From Clostridium algoriphilum (lineage in GTDB: Bacteria > Bacillota > Clostridia > Clostridiales > Clostridiaceae): DNA of 64,000 nt. Shown here piece by piece: positions 35,870 through 44,622 of this stretch. The notes under the pieces were generated by a model, which saw nothing but the letters and a program-made list of their open reading frames with translations, was not told where the DNA came from and did no database searches. The position numbers and the translations under genes are program-made. Location: the NCBI RefSeq assembly GCF_020443705.1, contig NZ_JAIZZK010000005.1, positions 113,627-177,626 of the forward strand, written 5' to 3'. Each line of letters begins with the position of its first letter. The stretch's first letter is position 1.

Positions 35870-36319
35870 TTATAAGTTTCGGTTCCACATAATTACTGCA
35901 TCTTCTCCGTTATCTTCATAATAATGTCGCCTAAGCCCTTCTTTTTCAAAACCATATTTTTCATATAAGTTTATGGCAGTAAAGTTAGAACTTCTGACCT
36001 CTAATGTTATTCCTGTGACTTTATGTTTTCTGCAAATTCTAAACAAAGCTTCCACAATTATGTCTCCGCCTCCATGACCACGGGCCTCAGGGTGCACCGC
36101 AACATTAGTAACATGGGCCTCATCTATAATTATCCACATTCCTCCATAACCGACTATAGAATTTCCCTTTTTTAATACAACATATTTAGCAAATTTATTA
36201 TCTAGTTCACTTTGGAGTGATTCTAAACTCCATGAAATAGGAAAGCTTAACTCACTAATATTGAGTATAGATTTAATAGATGATGCATCCATTGGGTAAA
36301 TTTTAAAATCATTATTCAT
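35870..36319 (-). CDS. rimI: Ribosomal protein S18-alanine N-acetyltransferase-like protein
   Basis: GNAT-fold acetyltransferase of 149 residues, likely to acetylate the N-terminus of S18. The acetyl-CoA motif A appears as VAVHPEARGHGGGDIIVEAL near 74-93; the usual Arg/Gln-x-x-Gly-x-Gly/Ala is RGHGGG. The C-terminal NFTAINLYEKYGFEKEG near 111-127 is typical of RimI. Its 8-base overlap with tsaB and order tsaE-tsaB-rimI match the common bacterial cluster. Substrate by family and position only. Confidence 0.9.
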   Translation of the reverse strand: MNNDFKIYPMDASSIKSILNISELSFPISWSLESLQSELDNKFAKYVVLKKGNSIVGYGGMWIIIDEAHVTNVAVHPEARGHGGGDIIVEALFRICRKHKVTGITLEVRSSNFTAINLYEKYGFEKEGLRRHYYEDNGEDAVIMWNRNL

Positions 36320-37025
36320 TTTTCTTTTGCCTCATCTTTTCTTCGTACTCACGCTCAGCTTGAGGTTTTCGTAGGTAAATAGGTACCGATGCATATATGT
36401 CATCGAATGTTCCGTTAGATAGAAGGTTAAGACCTAATTCTCCAAGTGAAGATGCTTTAGCTAAGTTTAAATGAGCTGGTGCAAAGTATACCTTAGGTAA
36501 ATGGGTTATGAGTTTTTCTTTGAATTTTACGGTTCCATCTCCTACAAAGGAAATATTGCAATCCTTCTCTTTAAGCATATTTATTAGCTCATCAATTGAA
36601 ATATTAACGTAGTCGCTAATACGATTAAGTTCACAATTTTCAAAAGTATATAAGGCTGTATATACATTATCTCTTAATGCATCTAATATGGGACAGATAA
36701 TTCCATCTGTATATGCTAAGTTGTATGCTAAAGAGTCTAATGTAGATACAGTTACAAACGGCTTTTTAGTGCCTTGGCTTAACCCTTTGATGGTAGCCAT
36801 ACCTATTCTAAGGCCTGTAAATGAACCTGGTCCTTTTGAGGCCACAAAGCCATCAATATCAACTATACTCATTTCTGTATTTCTGAATAATTCATCAATT
36901 ATAGGCATAAGTATCTGAGAATGCTGTTTTTTATAATTAAATGTTATTTCACCAAGGACTTTGTTATCGTCAAGGATTGCGCAAGTTGCTGATTGCGTAG
37001 CAGAATCTAGACTTAAAATTTTCAT
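36312..37025 (-). CDS. tsaB: tRNA threonylcarbamoyladenosine biosynthesis protein TsaB
   Basis: Partner of TsaD and TsaE in making the universal t6A37 modification of tRNAs that read ANN codons. The 237-residue protein has the ASKHA fold start MKILSLDSATQSATCAIL and VDIDGFVASKGPGSFTGLRIGMATIKGL near 56-83, the family signature. TsaB is a scaffolding pseudo-ATPase paralogous to TsaD. It overlaps tsaE by four bases and rimI by eight, showing a tight operon. Confidence 0.95.
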   Translation of the reverse strand: MKILSLDSATQSATCAILDDNKVLGEITFNYKKQHSQILMPIIDELFRNTEMSIVDIDGFVASKGPGSFTGLRIGMATIKGLSQGTKKPFVTVSTLDSLAYNLAYTDGIICPILDALRDNVYTALYTFENCELNRISDYVNISIDELINMLKEKDCNISFVGDGTVKFKEKLITHLPKVYFAPAHLNLAKASSLGELGLNLLSNGTFDDIYASVPIYLRKPQAEREYEEKMRQKKNE

Positions 37026-37489
37026 AGTTTTATCTCCTTTATATAATCGTATCTTTTATCAGAATATTTCATATGAATTTTTCTGAAATTGTCTCCAAGT
37101 TTAGGAAGCTTTTCTATAGTTATGGTTAAGTTATTGGGTGGGATTAGTTCTTCAATGTAGTTAGCCCATTCAATAATACTAACACCATCACTAAATATAT
37201 ACTCATCAAAACCTATAGCTTCTATTTCATCAGGGTCATTAACTCTGTAGACATCAAAATGATATAATTTTAACCTGCCTGTATATTCATTTACTATTGT
37301 AAAAGTAGGACTTGTAATAGTGTCTATAATATCTAAGCCTTTTGCAATTCCCTTTGTTAAATGGGTTTTGCCAGTGCCTAAGTCACCTATTAAGCAAATT
37401 ATGTCACCTGAATTTATAAGTGATCCAATTTGTTCTCCTATCTTATAAGTTTCGTCAACTGTTGTTACTATGTATTCCATAAGTTTCAC
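37022..37489 (-). CDS. tsaE: tRNA threonylcarbamoyladenosine biosynthesis ATPase TsaE
   Basis: P-loop ATPase that drives the t6A transfer cycle with TsaB-TsaD. The 155-residue protein has Walker A GDLGTGKTHLTKG near 36-48, the switch region SPTFTIVNEY near 60-69, and the family motif HFDVYRV near 77-83. Catalytic residues appear intact. It is the first gene of the operon, upstream of tsaB, and divergent from the CBS-ACT gene. Confidence 0.95.
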   Translation of the reverse strand: MKLMEYIVTTVDETYKIGEQIGSLINSGDIICLIGDLGTGKTHLTKGIAKGLDIIDTITSPTFTIVNEYTGRLKLYHFDVYRVNDPDEIEAIGFDEYIFSDGVSIIEWANYIEELIPPNNLTITIEKLPKLGDNFRKIHMKYSDKRYDYIKEIKL

Positions 37490-37673
37490 CTCACTAAATA
37501 TTTTATCCTAAAACATAAAAAAAGAAAAGGTAATCTAGGAGTTTGCTAATAATATAAAGAATTTTTTAGAAAACATATTAAATTATAATTTATAAATTAG
37601 AGACAATTACTTATACTTAAATTACAATATAATGTATAATAACTTTATATACCTAAATAAGGAGGGCAAAATA

Positions 37674-38294
37674 ATGTTTGTTAATAATTTGATGCTGTTA
37701 AAAGAAAAATTAACTACGGTAACACGAAAAACAACAATAGGTAAAGCTCTAGAAATTATGGAGCAAAATAAATTTTTATCAGTCCCTGTGGTTGAAGGCA
37801 GTAAATTCTATGGATCAATTTCAAAAGAAAAGATTTATACTTATTATTATGAAAAAAGCATTGATAAAAACTGTTTGCTAACTGATTTTATAGTTGAAAA
37901 TGTAATGAGGACCAATGTTCCAGTTATCAATCCAATGCAACAAGTTGAAGAAGCAGCACATTTTTTAGAAACAAGAAGTGTTTCATTTGTTGCTGTAGTG
38001 GATAGCAATGGAGATTTTGTTGGCATAGTTACACATCATGCTATATTCCATCAGTTTACTGAATTATTTGGGGCGGATAAAGGAAGAAGATTAGCTGTAA
38101 TAGCGTTTGATATTCAAGGTCAGATTTCTAAACTTGCAAAGATAATAACTGAAAATAAAGGTGACATAATTAGTTTTGTAGTTATTGATCCTAAAAGTCT
38201 CACAGAGGTTAAAGAAATTATTATAAGACTTAAGACCTTAAATTTTGATGGTATTGTTGCAAAGGTAAAGGCTGCAGGTTTTAAAGTAGAATAA
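37674..38294 (+). CDS. CBS-domain pair plus ACT-like domain protein
   Basis: A 206-residue protein with two CBS motifs (about residues 5-55 and 75-130: TVTRKTTIGKALEIMEQNKFLSVPVV and then VPVINPMQQVEEAAHFLETRSVSFVAVVDSNGDFVGIVTHH, shortened here) and a C-terminal ACT-like domain (about 140-205). CBS pairs commonly bind adenine nucleotides and ACT domains bind small ligands such as amino acids, so it is probably a regulatory sensor. The layout recalls AcuB-like proteins. I chose ATG 37674, seven bases after an AAGGAGGG ribosome site; ATG 37632 precedes it. Function not established. Confidence 0.82.
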   Translation: MFVNNLMLLKEKLTTVTRKTTIGKALEIMEQNKFLSVPVVEGSKFYGSISKEKIYTYYYEKSIDKNCLLTDFIVENVMRTNVPVINPMQQVEEAAHFLETRSVSFVAVVDSNGDFVGIVTHHAIFHQFTELFGADKGRRLAVIAFDIQGQISKLAKIITENKGDIISFVVIDPKSLTEVKEIIIRLKTLNFDGIVAKVKAAGFKVE

Positions 38295-38386
38295 TTCCTT
38301 TATAGTAAAGTAAATAATAAGAAACGTGGAATGATAGATCGTATATTTATTCTGTGTTTCTTATTAAAATAAAAACATAATAACTC

Positions 38387-38415
38387 TTGCATTTTTTATA
38401 AACACATGATATAAT
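38387..38415 (+). promoter_or_regulatory. SigA-type promoter of the tRNA-Trp pair
   Basis: TTGCAT (38387-38392), 17-base spacer, TATAAT (38410-38415), 13 bases before the first tRNA. Confidence 0.75.
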
Positions 38416-38428
38416 ATGGATGTATTTT

Positions 38429-38504
38429 AGGGGTATAGCTCAGTTGGTAGAGTAGTGGTCTCCAAAACCATTGGTTGTAGGTTCGAGCCCTACTACCCCT
38501 GCCA
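38429..38504 (+). tRNA. tRNA-Trp(CCA), first copy
   Basis: 76-nt cloverleaf, acceptor AGGGGTA/TACCCCT, anticodon CCA in GGTCTCCAAAACC, T-arm GGTTCGAGCC, discriminator G and encoded CCA. Confidence 0.96.
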
Positions 38505-38535
38505 TTTATACATTTTTATATTTAAAAGTTAATAA

Positions 38536-38611
38536 AGGGGTATGGCTCAATTGGTAGAGTAGTGGTCTCCAAAACCATTGGTTGTAGGTTCGAGTCCTAC
38601 TACCCCTGCCA
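38536..38611 (+). tRNA. tRNA-Trp(CCA), second copy
   Basis: 76 nt and nearly identical to the first copy; a few bases differ (for example GGCTCAATT instead of AGCTCAGTT in the D-arm and GAGTCC instead of GAGCCC in the T-arm). Anticodon CCA and encoded CCA end are kept. Confidence 0.96.
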
Positions 38612-38614
38612 AAT

Positions 38615-38646
38615 AAAACCTGTGAAATTAATTTCACAGGTTTTTA
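38615..38646 (+). terminator. Terminator of the tRNA-Trp pair
   Basis: Perfect 13-bp stem AAAACCTGTGAAA/TTTCACAGGTTTT with a four-base loop and T residues. Confidence 0.9.
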
Positions 38647-38722
38647 CGTTTAACAATAAATTTAATATTAGGCATCTAAGAGGAATAACATGCTAAGATG
38701 CCTCGCAACTGGAGGGTATGTA

Positions 38723-39703
38723 ATGCATCAATATGACATAGTAGTAATTGGCGGAGGCCCTGCAGGTCTTTCAGCTGCTATTTCAGCTAAAGAACACTAT
38801 AAAGGTAATATTCTAATTTTAGAAAGAGAAAATCAATTAGGAGGAGCCTTAAATCAGTGTATTCATAATGGATTTGGTAAAAATATATTTAGTGAGGATT
38901 TGACAGGAACAGAATTTGTCCAGAAATATGTAGATAAAGTTAATGAACTAAAAATTTCATATAAATTAAACACTACTGTTTTAAATATAAATAACGCTAA
39001 AAAAATTAGCGCAGTGAATGCATATGATGGAGCTTTTAAAATTGGAGCTAAAGCTATAGTAATAGCTTCTGGCTGTAGAGAGAGGCCAAGAGGTTTTTCA
39101 AATCTGCCGGGGAGTAGATGCGCAGGCATTTACACCGTGGGGTGTGCACAGAAATTTATAAACATAGAGGGATATATGCCAGGGAAAGAAATAGTTATAT
39201 TAGGTACAGGTGATATCGCATTAATAGTAGCAAGAAGACTAGCAATCGAAGGGGCAAATGTTAAAGCTGTAGTAGAAAGTAAAGAGTTTATTAAAGCAAT
39301 TGATAAAAAACTTAGCGCTTTTCTAGATGATTTTAACATACCACTTAGAAAAAAACACAAGGTGATTTCTATCCAAGGTAAAAGTAGGATTGAAGGTATA
39401 ACGCTTGTAAAGTTAGATAGTAATAATGAAGTTATTAAAGATAGCGATGAATATATTTCTTGTGATTCATTACTTTTATCTGTAGACTTATATCCCGATA
39501 ATGAATTAGCAAAACAAGCAAAAATAATAGTTAATGCGTCAAACGGACAAATCGAATTAAATAAGAATTTTGGAACTAATATAGAGGGCGTTTTTGCCTG
39601 CGGTGCTGTAGCCCATGGGTATGATTGTCCTGAAAATGTGGTAAAACAAAGCTATGATATAGGTGCTCGTACTTCAGAATATATAAAAAAAATTGAAGGT
39701 TAG
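38723..39703 (+). CDS. NAD(P)/FAD-dependent oxidoreductase
   Basis: Flavoprotein of 326 residues with an N-terminal FAD-binding motif VVIGGGPAGLSAA near 6-18, a second dinucleotide-binding motif VILGTGDIALIVARRLA near 154-170, and the family segment LGGALNQCIHNGFG near 39-52. This last motif and GSRCAGIYTVGCAQKFINIEGYMPGK (shortened) match the oxidoreductase that often accompanies glycerol-3-phosphate dehydrogenase GlpO and a DUF1667 protein; those partners are not adjacent here. ATG 38723 is six bases after a GGAGGG ribosome site. An extension to 38690 would lie before it. Confidence 0.85.
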   Translation: MHQYDIVVIGGGPAGLSAAISAKEHYKGNILILERENQLGGALNQCIHNGFGKNIFSEDLTGTEFVQKYVDKVNELKISYKLNTTVLNINNAKKISAVNAYDGAFKIGAKAIVIASGCRERPRGFSNLPGSRCAGIYTVGCAQKFINIEGYMPGKEIVILGTGDIALIVARRLAIEGANVKAVVESKEFIKAIDKKLSAFLDDFNIPLRKKHKVISIQGKSRIEGITLVKLDSNNEVIKDSDEYISCDSLLLSVDLYPDNELAKQAKIIVNASNGQIELNKNFGTNIEGVFACGAVAHGYDCPENVVKQSYDIGARTSEYIKKIEG

Positions 39704-39740
39704 CAGGTTAAGTTTTCTTAATAAAACATGAGATATCTAA

Positions 39741-39772
39741 AAAACTGTTAGTTCATTCTAATAGTTTTTTTT
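39741..39772 (+). terminator. Terminator after the FAD oxidoreductase
   Basis: An 11-base stem (39741-39751 with 39759-39769, including G-T pairs) with a seven-base loop and a T-run. Confidence 0.82.
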
Positions 39773-39830
39773 ATTCTTAGCCTTTAAAGCACAGAAAAAC
39801 TATATGGAGGTAAAACACAAAAAAATACTA

Positions 39831-39859
39831 TTGACATAATTTAATCTTAAGAATATAAT
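39831..39859 (+). promoter_or_regulatory. Consensus SigA promoter of the cysK leader
   Basis: TTGACA (39831-39836), 17-base spacer, TATAAT (39854-39859): a perfect match to the consensus. After the start, the leader carries three AAATACTA repeats (39884-39911) before the T-box. Confidence 0.85.
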
Positions 39860-39939
39860 AAAGAAAAGTAATTCATACTGAAATACTAGGAAATACTAAA
39901 AAATACTAAGAAAAAGGAAAGTAATATAAGAAGAATTTA

Positions 39940-40184
39940 CAGAGAGAGAATCTAAAGTTGAGAAGATTCTTATTGGAAACTTTTATGAAGTGCCCTTTGG
40001 AGTTATGCACCGAAATAGTCACATAAATGTGACTTTGGTAGGCTGCATCGGGATTCGCCCGTTATAGTGATAGAGCATAACGATGTGCTTGAAAAAGTGG
40101 CTTTATAATCACTTTAGTGATTATAACTTAGAGTGGGACCACGAAGTAAAACTTCGTCTCTAATAATAGAAGGAGTTTTTTTTG
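39940..40184 (+). ncRNA. T-box leader of cysK, probably specific for tRNA-Cys
   Basis: The T-box core GAGTGGGACCACG lies at 40131-40143, followed by an AACTTCGTCTCT...AGAAGGAGTT terminator and eight T residues (ending about 40183). Stem I and II regions contain two TGC triplets (40007-40009 and 40045-40047), either of which could be the Cys specifier. A downstream cysteine synthase makes the assignment to tRNA-Cys logical. I cannot fold the stem fully by eye. The remaining bases up to cysK (40185-40317) show no gene. Confidence 0.82.
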
Positions 40185-40317
40185 TACCCAAAAACTTTTT
40201 AAATAATATACTATTAATTATATATATGTCGCTTTTTCATTTTAGGGAATTGTACGAATGTTTAAATATGAATAGCTTTAACAGGAATTATTTATTTTAA
40301 ATTGGAGGGATATTATT

Positions 40318-41229
40318 ATGATGTATAACAATGTTTTAGATATGATAGGGGAAACACCTGTATTAAAATTAAATAGATTAGTTAAGAGTGATATGGCTGA
40401 TATATTTGTAAAGCTTGAAAAATATAACCCCGCTGGAAGTATAAAAGATAGAGCGGCTCTCGGAATGATAGAGAAAGCTGAGGAACTAGGCGTATTAAAA
40501 GAAGGATTTACTGTAGTTGAGCCAACTAGTGGAAATATGGGAATAGCTTTGGCTATGATTGGAAGAATTAAAGGATATAATGTAATCATTGTTATGCCAG
40601 ATAGCATGAGTGTTGAAAGAAGAAACTTAATTAAGGCATATGGTGCACAACTTGTGCTTACAGATGGTTCAAAAGGTATGAAGGGTGCTATAAATAAAGC
40701 TAAGGAAATAGCAGAGGGAAAACCTGAGTTTTTTATACCACAACAATTTGTTAATATTGCTAATCCAGAAAAACATTATGCAACTACTGCAGAAGAAATT
40801 AACAGTGATGTAGCGGATGCAGATGTTTTTGTAGCAGGAGTAGGAACTGGCGGAACAATTGCTGGGGTAGGCAGAAGATTAAAAGAAATTAATAAGGATA
40901 TTAAAATAGTTGCAGTTGAACCAGAAAAATCACCTGTATTATCAGGAGGAGAACCAGGTCCACATAAAATACAAGGAATAGGAGCAGGTTTTACACCAGA
41001 TATATATGATAGTAGTGTAGTTGATGAAATAATAAAAATATCGGATGAAGAGGCTTTCGATATAGCAAAACGAATGGCCAAAGAAGAAGGTATCTTGGTA
41101 GGAATATCAACAGGGGCTAATATTGCAGCTGCTATAAAAGTTGCTAAGAAACTAGGCAAGGGTAAAAAGGTAGTTACTGTTGCACCTGACGGGGGAGAAA
41201 AATATATTTCAATGGGTATATATGACTAG
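40318..41229 (+). CDS. cysK: Cysteine synthase A (O-acetylserine sulfhydrylase)
   Basis: PLP enzyme that makes cysteine from O-acetylserine and sulfide. The 303-residue protein has the PLP lysine Lys43 in NPAGSIKDRAA, the substrate loop EPTSGNMGIALA near 66-77 (Thr-Ser-Gly-Asn), and the phosphate-binding loop GVGTGGTIAGVGR near 175-187. The ribosome site GGAGGG is eight bases from ATG 40318, with a second ATG just after. Expression should rise when charged tRNA-Cys is scarce, through the T-box. CysE follows. Confidence 0.96.
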   Translation: MMYNNVLDMIGETPVLKLNRLVKSDMADIFVKLEKYNPAGSIKDRAALGMIEKAEELGVLKEGFTVVEPTSGNMGIALAMIGRIKGYNVIIVMPDSMSVERRNLIKAYGAQLVLTDGSKGMKGAINKAKEIAEGKPEFFIPQQFVNIANPEKHYATTAEEINSDVADADVFVAGVGTGGTIAGVGRRLKEINKDIKIVAVEPEKSPVLSGGEPGPHKIQGIGAGFTPDIYDSSVVDEIIKISDEEAFDIAKRMAKEEGILVGISTGANIAAAIKVAKKLGKGKKVVTVAPDGGEKYISMGIYD

Positions 41230-41415
41230 ATTCCTATAAGGTGAAAACATTTATTTCTACTCTATAGATAAATAAGGCACATCAAAATAGGCTAACATAC
41301 TGGCTTTTATTTATTTAAATGTGCTAGTATGAGAGTTTAAAAATATCCGAATTTATATTTAAATATTTAGATTTGGATATTTACAAACTACAAATCTATA
41401 GGAGGGAATTTTCAT

Positions 41416-42000
41416 ATGTTTAAAATGTTAAAATATGATATTAATAATATAGTAGAAAAAGATCCGGCAGCTAAAAATTGGATTGAAGTTATATTATTAT
41501 ATCCTTGTATTCATGCTATAATTATATATAGAACAGCACATTTCCTATATAATCATAAAAGATTTTTTTTAGCTAGAGCTATATCGCAATCAGCTAGGTT
41601 TTTTACTGGAATAGAAATTCATCCAGGGGCTGTAATAGGAAAAGGATTGTTTATAGATCATGGGACAGGAGTAGTTATTGGAGAGACCACAGAAATTGGA
41701 GATAATGTAACATTGTATCAAGGCGTTACGCTAGGTGGAACAGGCAAAGATATAGGTAAAAGGCATCCTACTTTAGGCAATGATGTTATAGTAGGAGCTG
41801 GTGCAAAAATATTAGGTCCTATTAAAATAGGAACAGGTAGTAAAATTGGTGCTAATGCTGTAGTCTTAAAAAATGTATTACCAAAGGCTACTGCTGTAGG
41901 AATACCCGCTAGAGTTATTTTTGTGAATGCTCTGACAATAATTGAAGTTAAGGACTATGCAGGTAATACTAAAAGAATATATAATGATATGGTAATATAA
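41416..42000 (+). CDS. cysE: Serine O-acetyltransferase
   Basis: Acetylates serine to O-acetylserine, the substrate of the CysK encoded upstream. The 194-residue protein is the short form; the left-handed beta-helix hexapeptide repeats run from about 65 to 170 with [21 protein letters not shown] and [14 protein letters not shown]. The catalytic His pair in the IDHGTG region is present. The 186-base gap from cysK holds two imperfect inverted repeats (near 41301-41333 and 41341-41383), without a clear terminator, so both genes may be cotranscribed. Confidence 0.96.
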   Translation: MFKMLKYDINNIVEKDPAAKNWIEVILLYPCIHAIIIYRTAHFLYNHKRFFLARAISQSARFFTGIEIHPGAVIGKGLFIDHGTGVVIGETTEIGDNVTLYQGVTLGGTGKDIGKRHPTLGNDVIVGAGAKILGPIKIGTGSKIGANAVVLKNVLPKATAVGIPARVIFVNALTIIEVKDYAGNTKRIYNDMVI

Positions 42001-42014
42001 AAGGGACTGACAAT

Positions 42015-43007
42015 ATGAGTAATAAAGAAGAAATAATAGAGTTTTGTAAAGAAAATGGTTTAGACGTAATAGGATTTAGCGAATGTAGGACTTTTCATGA
42101 GCTAAGTCCTTATTTTAATAAAAGAAAGAAACTCGGACTAGAGAATGAGTTTGAGGAGTCAATTGTAGATAAGAGAATAAATCCATTTTTATATATGCTA
42201 GGCGGAAAAACTATAATCTCTATAGCGTTTCCCTATCTATATGATACAGATCAAAATCAAGATACATATTTTTCGAAATATACGCTAGGAAGAGATTATC
42301 ATATTGTTGCGATTAAATATATGGAGAATATCTGTAAATTTATAGAAGGTATGGGCGCAAAGGCCATAAGCCTCGTGGATAGCAATGCACTACCAGAGAG
42401 GTATATCGCCAGCCTTTCCGGGGTGGGGTTCATAGGAAAAAACAACACTTTAATAACACAAAAGTATGGATCATATGTGTTCTTAGGAGAAATAATAACA
42501 GATCTAGTAATAGAGCCTGACAAGCCTCTAAAACAGACATGCGGTAACTGTGAGATATGTTTAGAAGCATGTCCTACAAAATCAATAGTAAGTGGGGAAT
42601 TGGGGATAAATAACAATGCTAATATATGTTTATCCTATATAACTCAGAAAAAAAATATAGAGGACTCTTGGTTTGATAAATTGGATGGCAGAATATTTGG
42701 ATGTGATACTTGTCAAAGCAGATGTCCTTGCAATCAAAACATTGAATTTAGTCTTATTAAAGAGTTTAAACCTTATAAATATATGGAAAAAGTTGATTTA
42801 AAAGTTTTAATGAATATTGATAATCAGTTATTTAAAGAAAAGTATAAAATAACTTCTTGTGGGTGGAGAGGTAAAAATATTATTAAAAGGAATGCAATAA
42901 TTAGTGCAATTTATATGGAAAAAAATAGAAATATAAGCGGAGAGAAGGATACATCACCTTATATAAGAGATTATTATTATAGACTTTTAAGGCTTTTCAA
43001 ATTATAA
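42015..43007 (+). CDS. queG: Epoxyqueuosine reductase QueG
   Basis: Cobalamin and iron-sulfur enzyme that completes queuosine synthesis in tRNA (epoxyqueuosine to queuosine). The 330-residue protein has the QueG N-terminal domain and two [4Fe-4S] motifs: CGNCEICLEACP near 176-187 and CDTCQSRCPCNQ near 231-242. Family motif LPERYIASLSGVGFIGKNN near 126-144 is present. It follows cysE by 14 bases on the same strand. The C-terminal HEAT-like extension of longer QueG forms is absent, which is common. Confidence 0.92.
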   Translation: MSNKEEIIEFCKENGLDVIGFSECRTFHELSPYFNKRKKLGLENEFEESIVDKRINPFLYMLGGKTIISIAFPYLYDTDQNQDTYFSKYTLGRDYHIVAIKYMENICKFIEGMGAKAISLVDSNALPERYIASLSGVGFIGKNNTLITQKYGSYVFLGEIITDLVIEPDKPLKQTCGNCEICLEACPTKSIVSGELGINNNANICLSYITQKKNIEDSWFDKLDGRIFGCDTCQSRCPCNQNIEFSLIKEFKPYKYMEKVDLKVLMNIDNQLFKEKYKITSCGWRGKNIIKRNAIISAIYMEKNRNISGEKDTSPYIRDYYYRLLRLFKL

Positions 43008-43045
43008 TAACTGTATAGTTACTTTTTATGAAAGGTGGAATTTAG

Positions 43046-43753
43046 ATGCTTTCGCAAACGATGTTAAGAATAATAGAACTTTTGCCAGATAGAATTGTAT
43101 CATTTATAGCAAATAAGTTAATAGATTCATACATTGATAAGTATGCAAACATTAAAACTCACGGTATGGAGACAATAAAGGACATAAAGTCTCCCATAAT
43201 TTTTATATGCAATCATTTAAGCAATGCAGATGGAATAGTTATGAATAAATTATTAAAGGACAACAATGTAACCTTTGTTGCTGGTGTAAAGCTAACAGAT
43301 AATAAGCTTACTAAATTAGGCTTTTTTGTTGCAAAAACTATACAATTAAAACCTAATTCTGCAGATAAAGAAGCGATATCTAAAATCGTTAGTACCCTAA
43401 AACAAGGCAATAATATTATGATTTTTCCTGAAGGGACGAGAAGTAGAAACGGAAAAATGATAGAGGGCAAAAGGGGCCTTATACTAATGGCCAAATTATC
43501 AAAGGCAACAATTGTTCCAATGAGTATTTGGGGGACAGAAAAGTTATTGCCAATTAATGATAGTGACATGGCATCAGAAAAATTTAATTATGCAGATGTA
43601 CACATTAATATTGGTGAGCCTATCACCCTTGCAAGCAAAAGTCAAGATGAAGATAAAAATGAGTATTATGATAGAGTTATGAATGAAATAATGTGTAGTA
43701 TAGCTGTGATGCTTCCAGAGCAATATAGAGGAGTATACTCCAACTGCAAGTGA
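43046..43753 (+). CDS. plsC: 1-acyl-sn-glycerol-3-phosphate acyltransferase
   Basis: Membrane-associated acyltransferase that makes phosphatidic acid. The 235-residue protein has the HX4D motif in NHLSNADG near 57-64 and the glycerol-phosphate-binding FPEGTRSRNGK near 131-141, followed by the VPMSIWGT region. No clear membrane helix, so peripheral association is likely. The exact acyl acceptor is inferred from family. The gene is followed by a long terminator. Confidence 0.9.
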   Translation: MLSQTMLRIIELLPDRIVSFIANKLIDSYIDKYANIKTHGMETIKDIKSPIIFICNHLSNADGIVMNKLLKDNNVTFVAGVKLTDNKLTKLGFFVAKTIQLKPNSADKEAISKIVSTLKQGNNIMIFPEGTRSRNGKMIEGKRGLILMAKLSKATIVPMSIWGTEKLLPINDSDMASEKFNYADVHINIGEPITLASKSQDEDKNEYYDRVMNEIMCSIAVMLPEQYRGVYSNCK

Positions 43754-43756
43754 TTA

Positions 43757-43803
43757 AAATATACGTTGTTGCCTCATATATGAGGTTAGCAGCGTATTTT
43801 TAT
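43757..43803 (+). terminator. Terminator after plsC
   Basis: ATACGTTGTTGCCTCA pairs with TGAGGTTAGCAGCGTAT around a TATA loop, with one internal irregularity, then T residues. Confidence 0.85.
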
Positions 43804-43896
43804 TAATTGTTAAAGTGTAAGATTATATTTATATATAATGTGGTAAGATAATCTGAAGAAGAAGATGATGTAATAAGTATAAAGTAGGTGATTTAC

Positions 43897-44532
43897 ATGA
43901 ATAAAAAAACAATTAAAGAAGTAATTGAAATTCTTAATGAAACGTATGAGGGAGTAAAGTGCGGTTTGGATTTTACAACTCATTATGAGCTTTTAGTATC
44001 AACCATACTATCAGCACAATGTACAGATGTCAGGGTGAATATTATTGCAAAACAGTTGTACAAGGAATATAATACACCACAATCTATGATTACTTTATCA
44101 GTTTCAGAACTTGGAGAAAAAATCAAAAGTTGTGGATTTTATAATAATAAGAGCAAAAATATTTTAGGTGCTACAAAGCTTATATTAGAAAAACATGAAG
44201 GCAAAGTACCAAATACTATGGAAGAATTAATAGAGTTACCGGGAGTTGGGAGAAAAACTGCAAATGTCGTTTTATCTAATGCTTTTGGAATTCCTGCGAT
44301 AGCTGTAGATACCCATGTTTTTAGAGTATCTAAGAGAATTGGACTTGCGTCGGGGAAAAATGTTGAAATAGTAGAACAGGAGCTTATGAAAAATATTCCT
44401 AAAAAAATGTGGAGTGATGCACATCATTTTATTATATGGCATGGAAGAAAAATATGCAAAGCTAGGAAACCTAACTGTGAGATATGTCCTGTAGCACCTT
44501 ATTGTGAATATTTAAATGGAAAACATAAGTAA
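43897..44532 (+). CDS. nth: Endonuclease III
   Basis: Base-excision DNA glycosylase and AP lyase for oxidised pyrimidines. The 211-residue protein has the helix-hairpin-helix LPGVGRKTANVV with catalytic Lys120 and Asp138 in VDTHVFRVSKR, and the C-x6-C-x2-C-x5-C iron-sulfur motif near 187-203. I chose ATG 43897, six bases after a TAGGTG ribosome site; the GTG at 43888 is within the site. All key residues are kept. Confidence 0.96.
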   Translation: MNKKTIKEVIEILNETYEGVKCGLDFTTHYELLVSTILSAQCTDVRVNIIAKQLYKEYNTPQSMITLSVSELGEKIKSCGFYNNKSKNILGATKLILEKHEGKVPNTMEELIELPGVGRKTANVVLSNAFGIPAIAVDTHVFRVSKRIGLASGKNVEIVEQELMKNIPKKMWSDAHHFIIWHGRKICKARKPNCEICPVAPYCEYLNGKHK

Positions 44533-44622
44533 TTATAAGGATGAGATTTATCTTCAGTATTAATAAGTGTAGCCATAGATTACTGGTAATTAATGCTATA
44601 TAATGGAGGTGAGGTGGAATAA

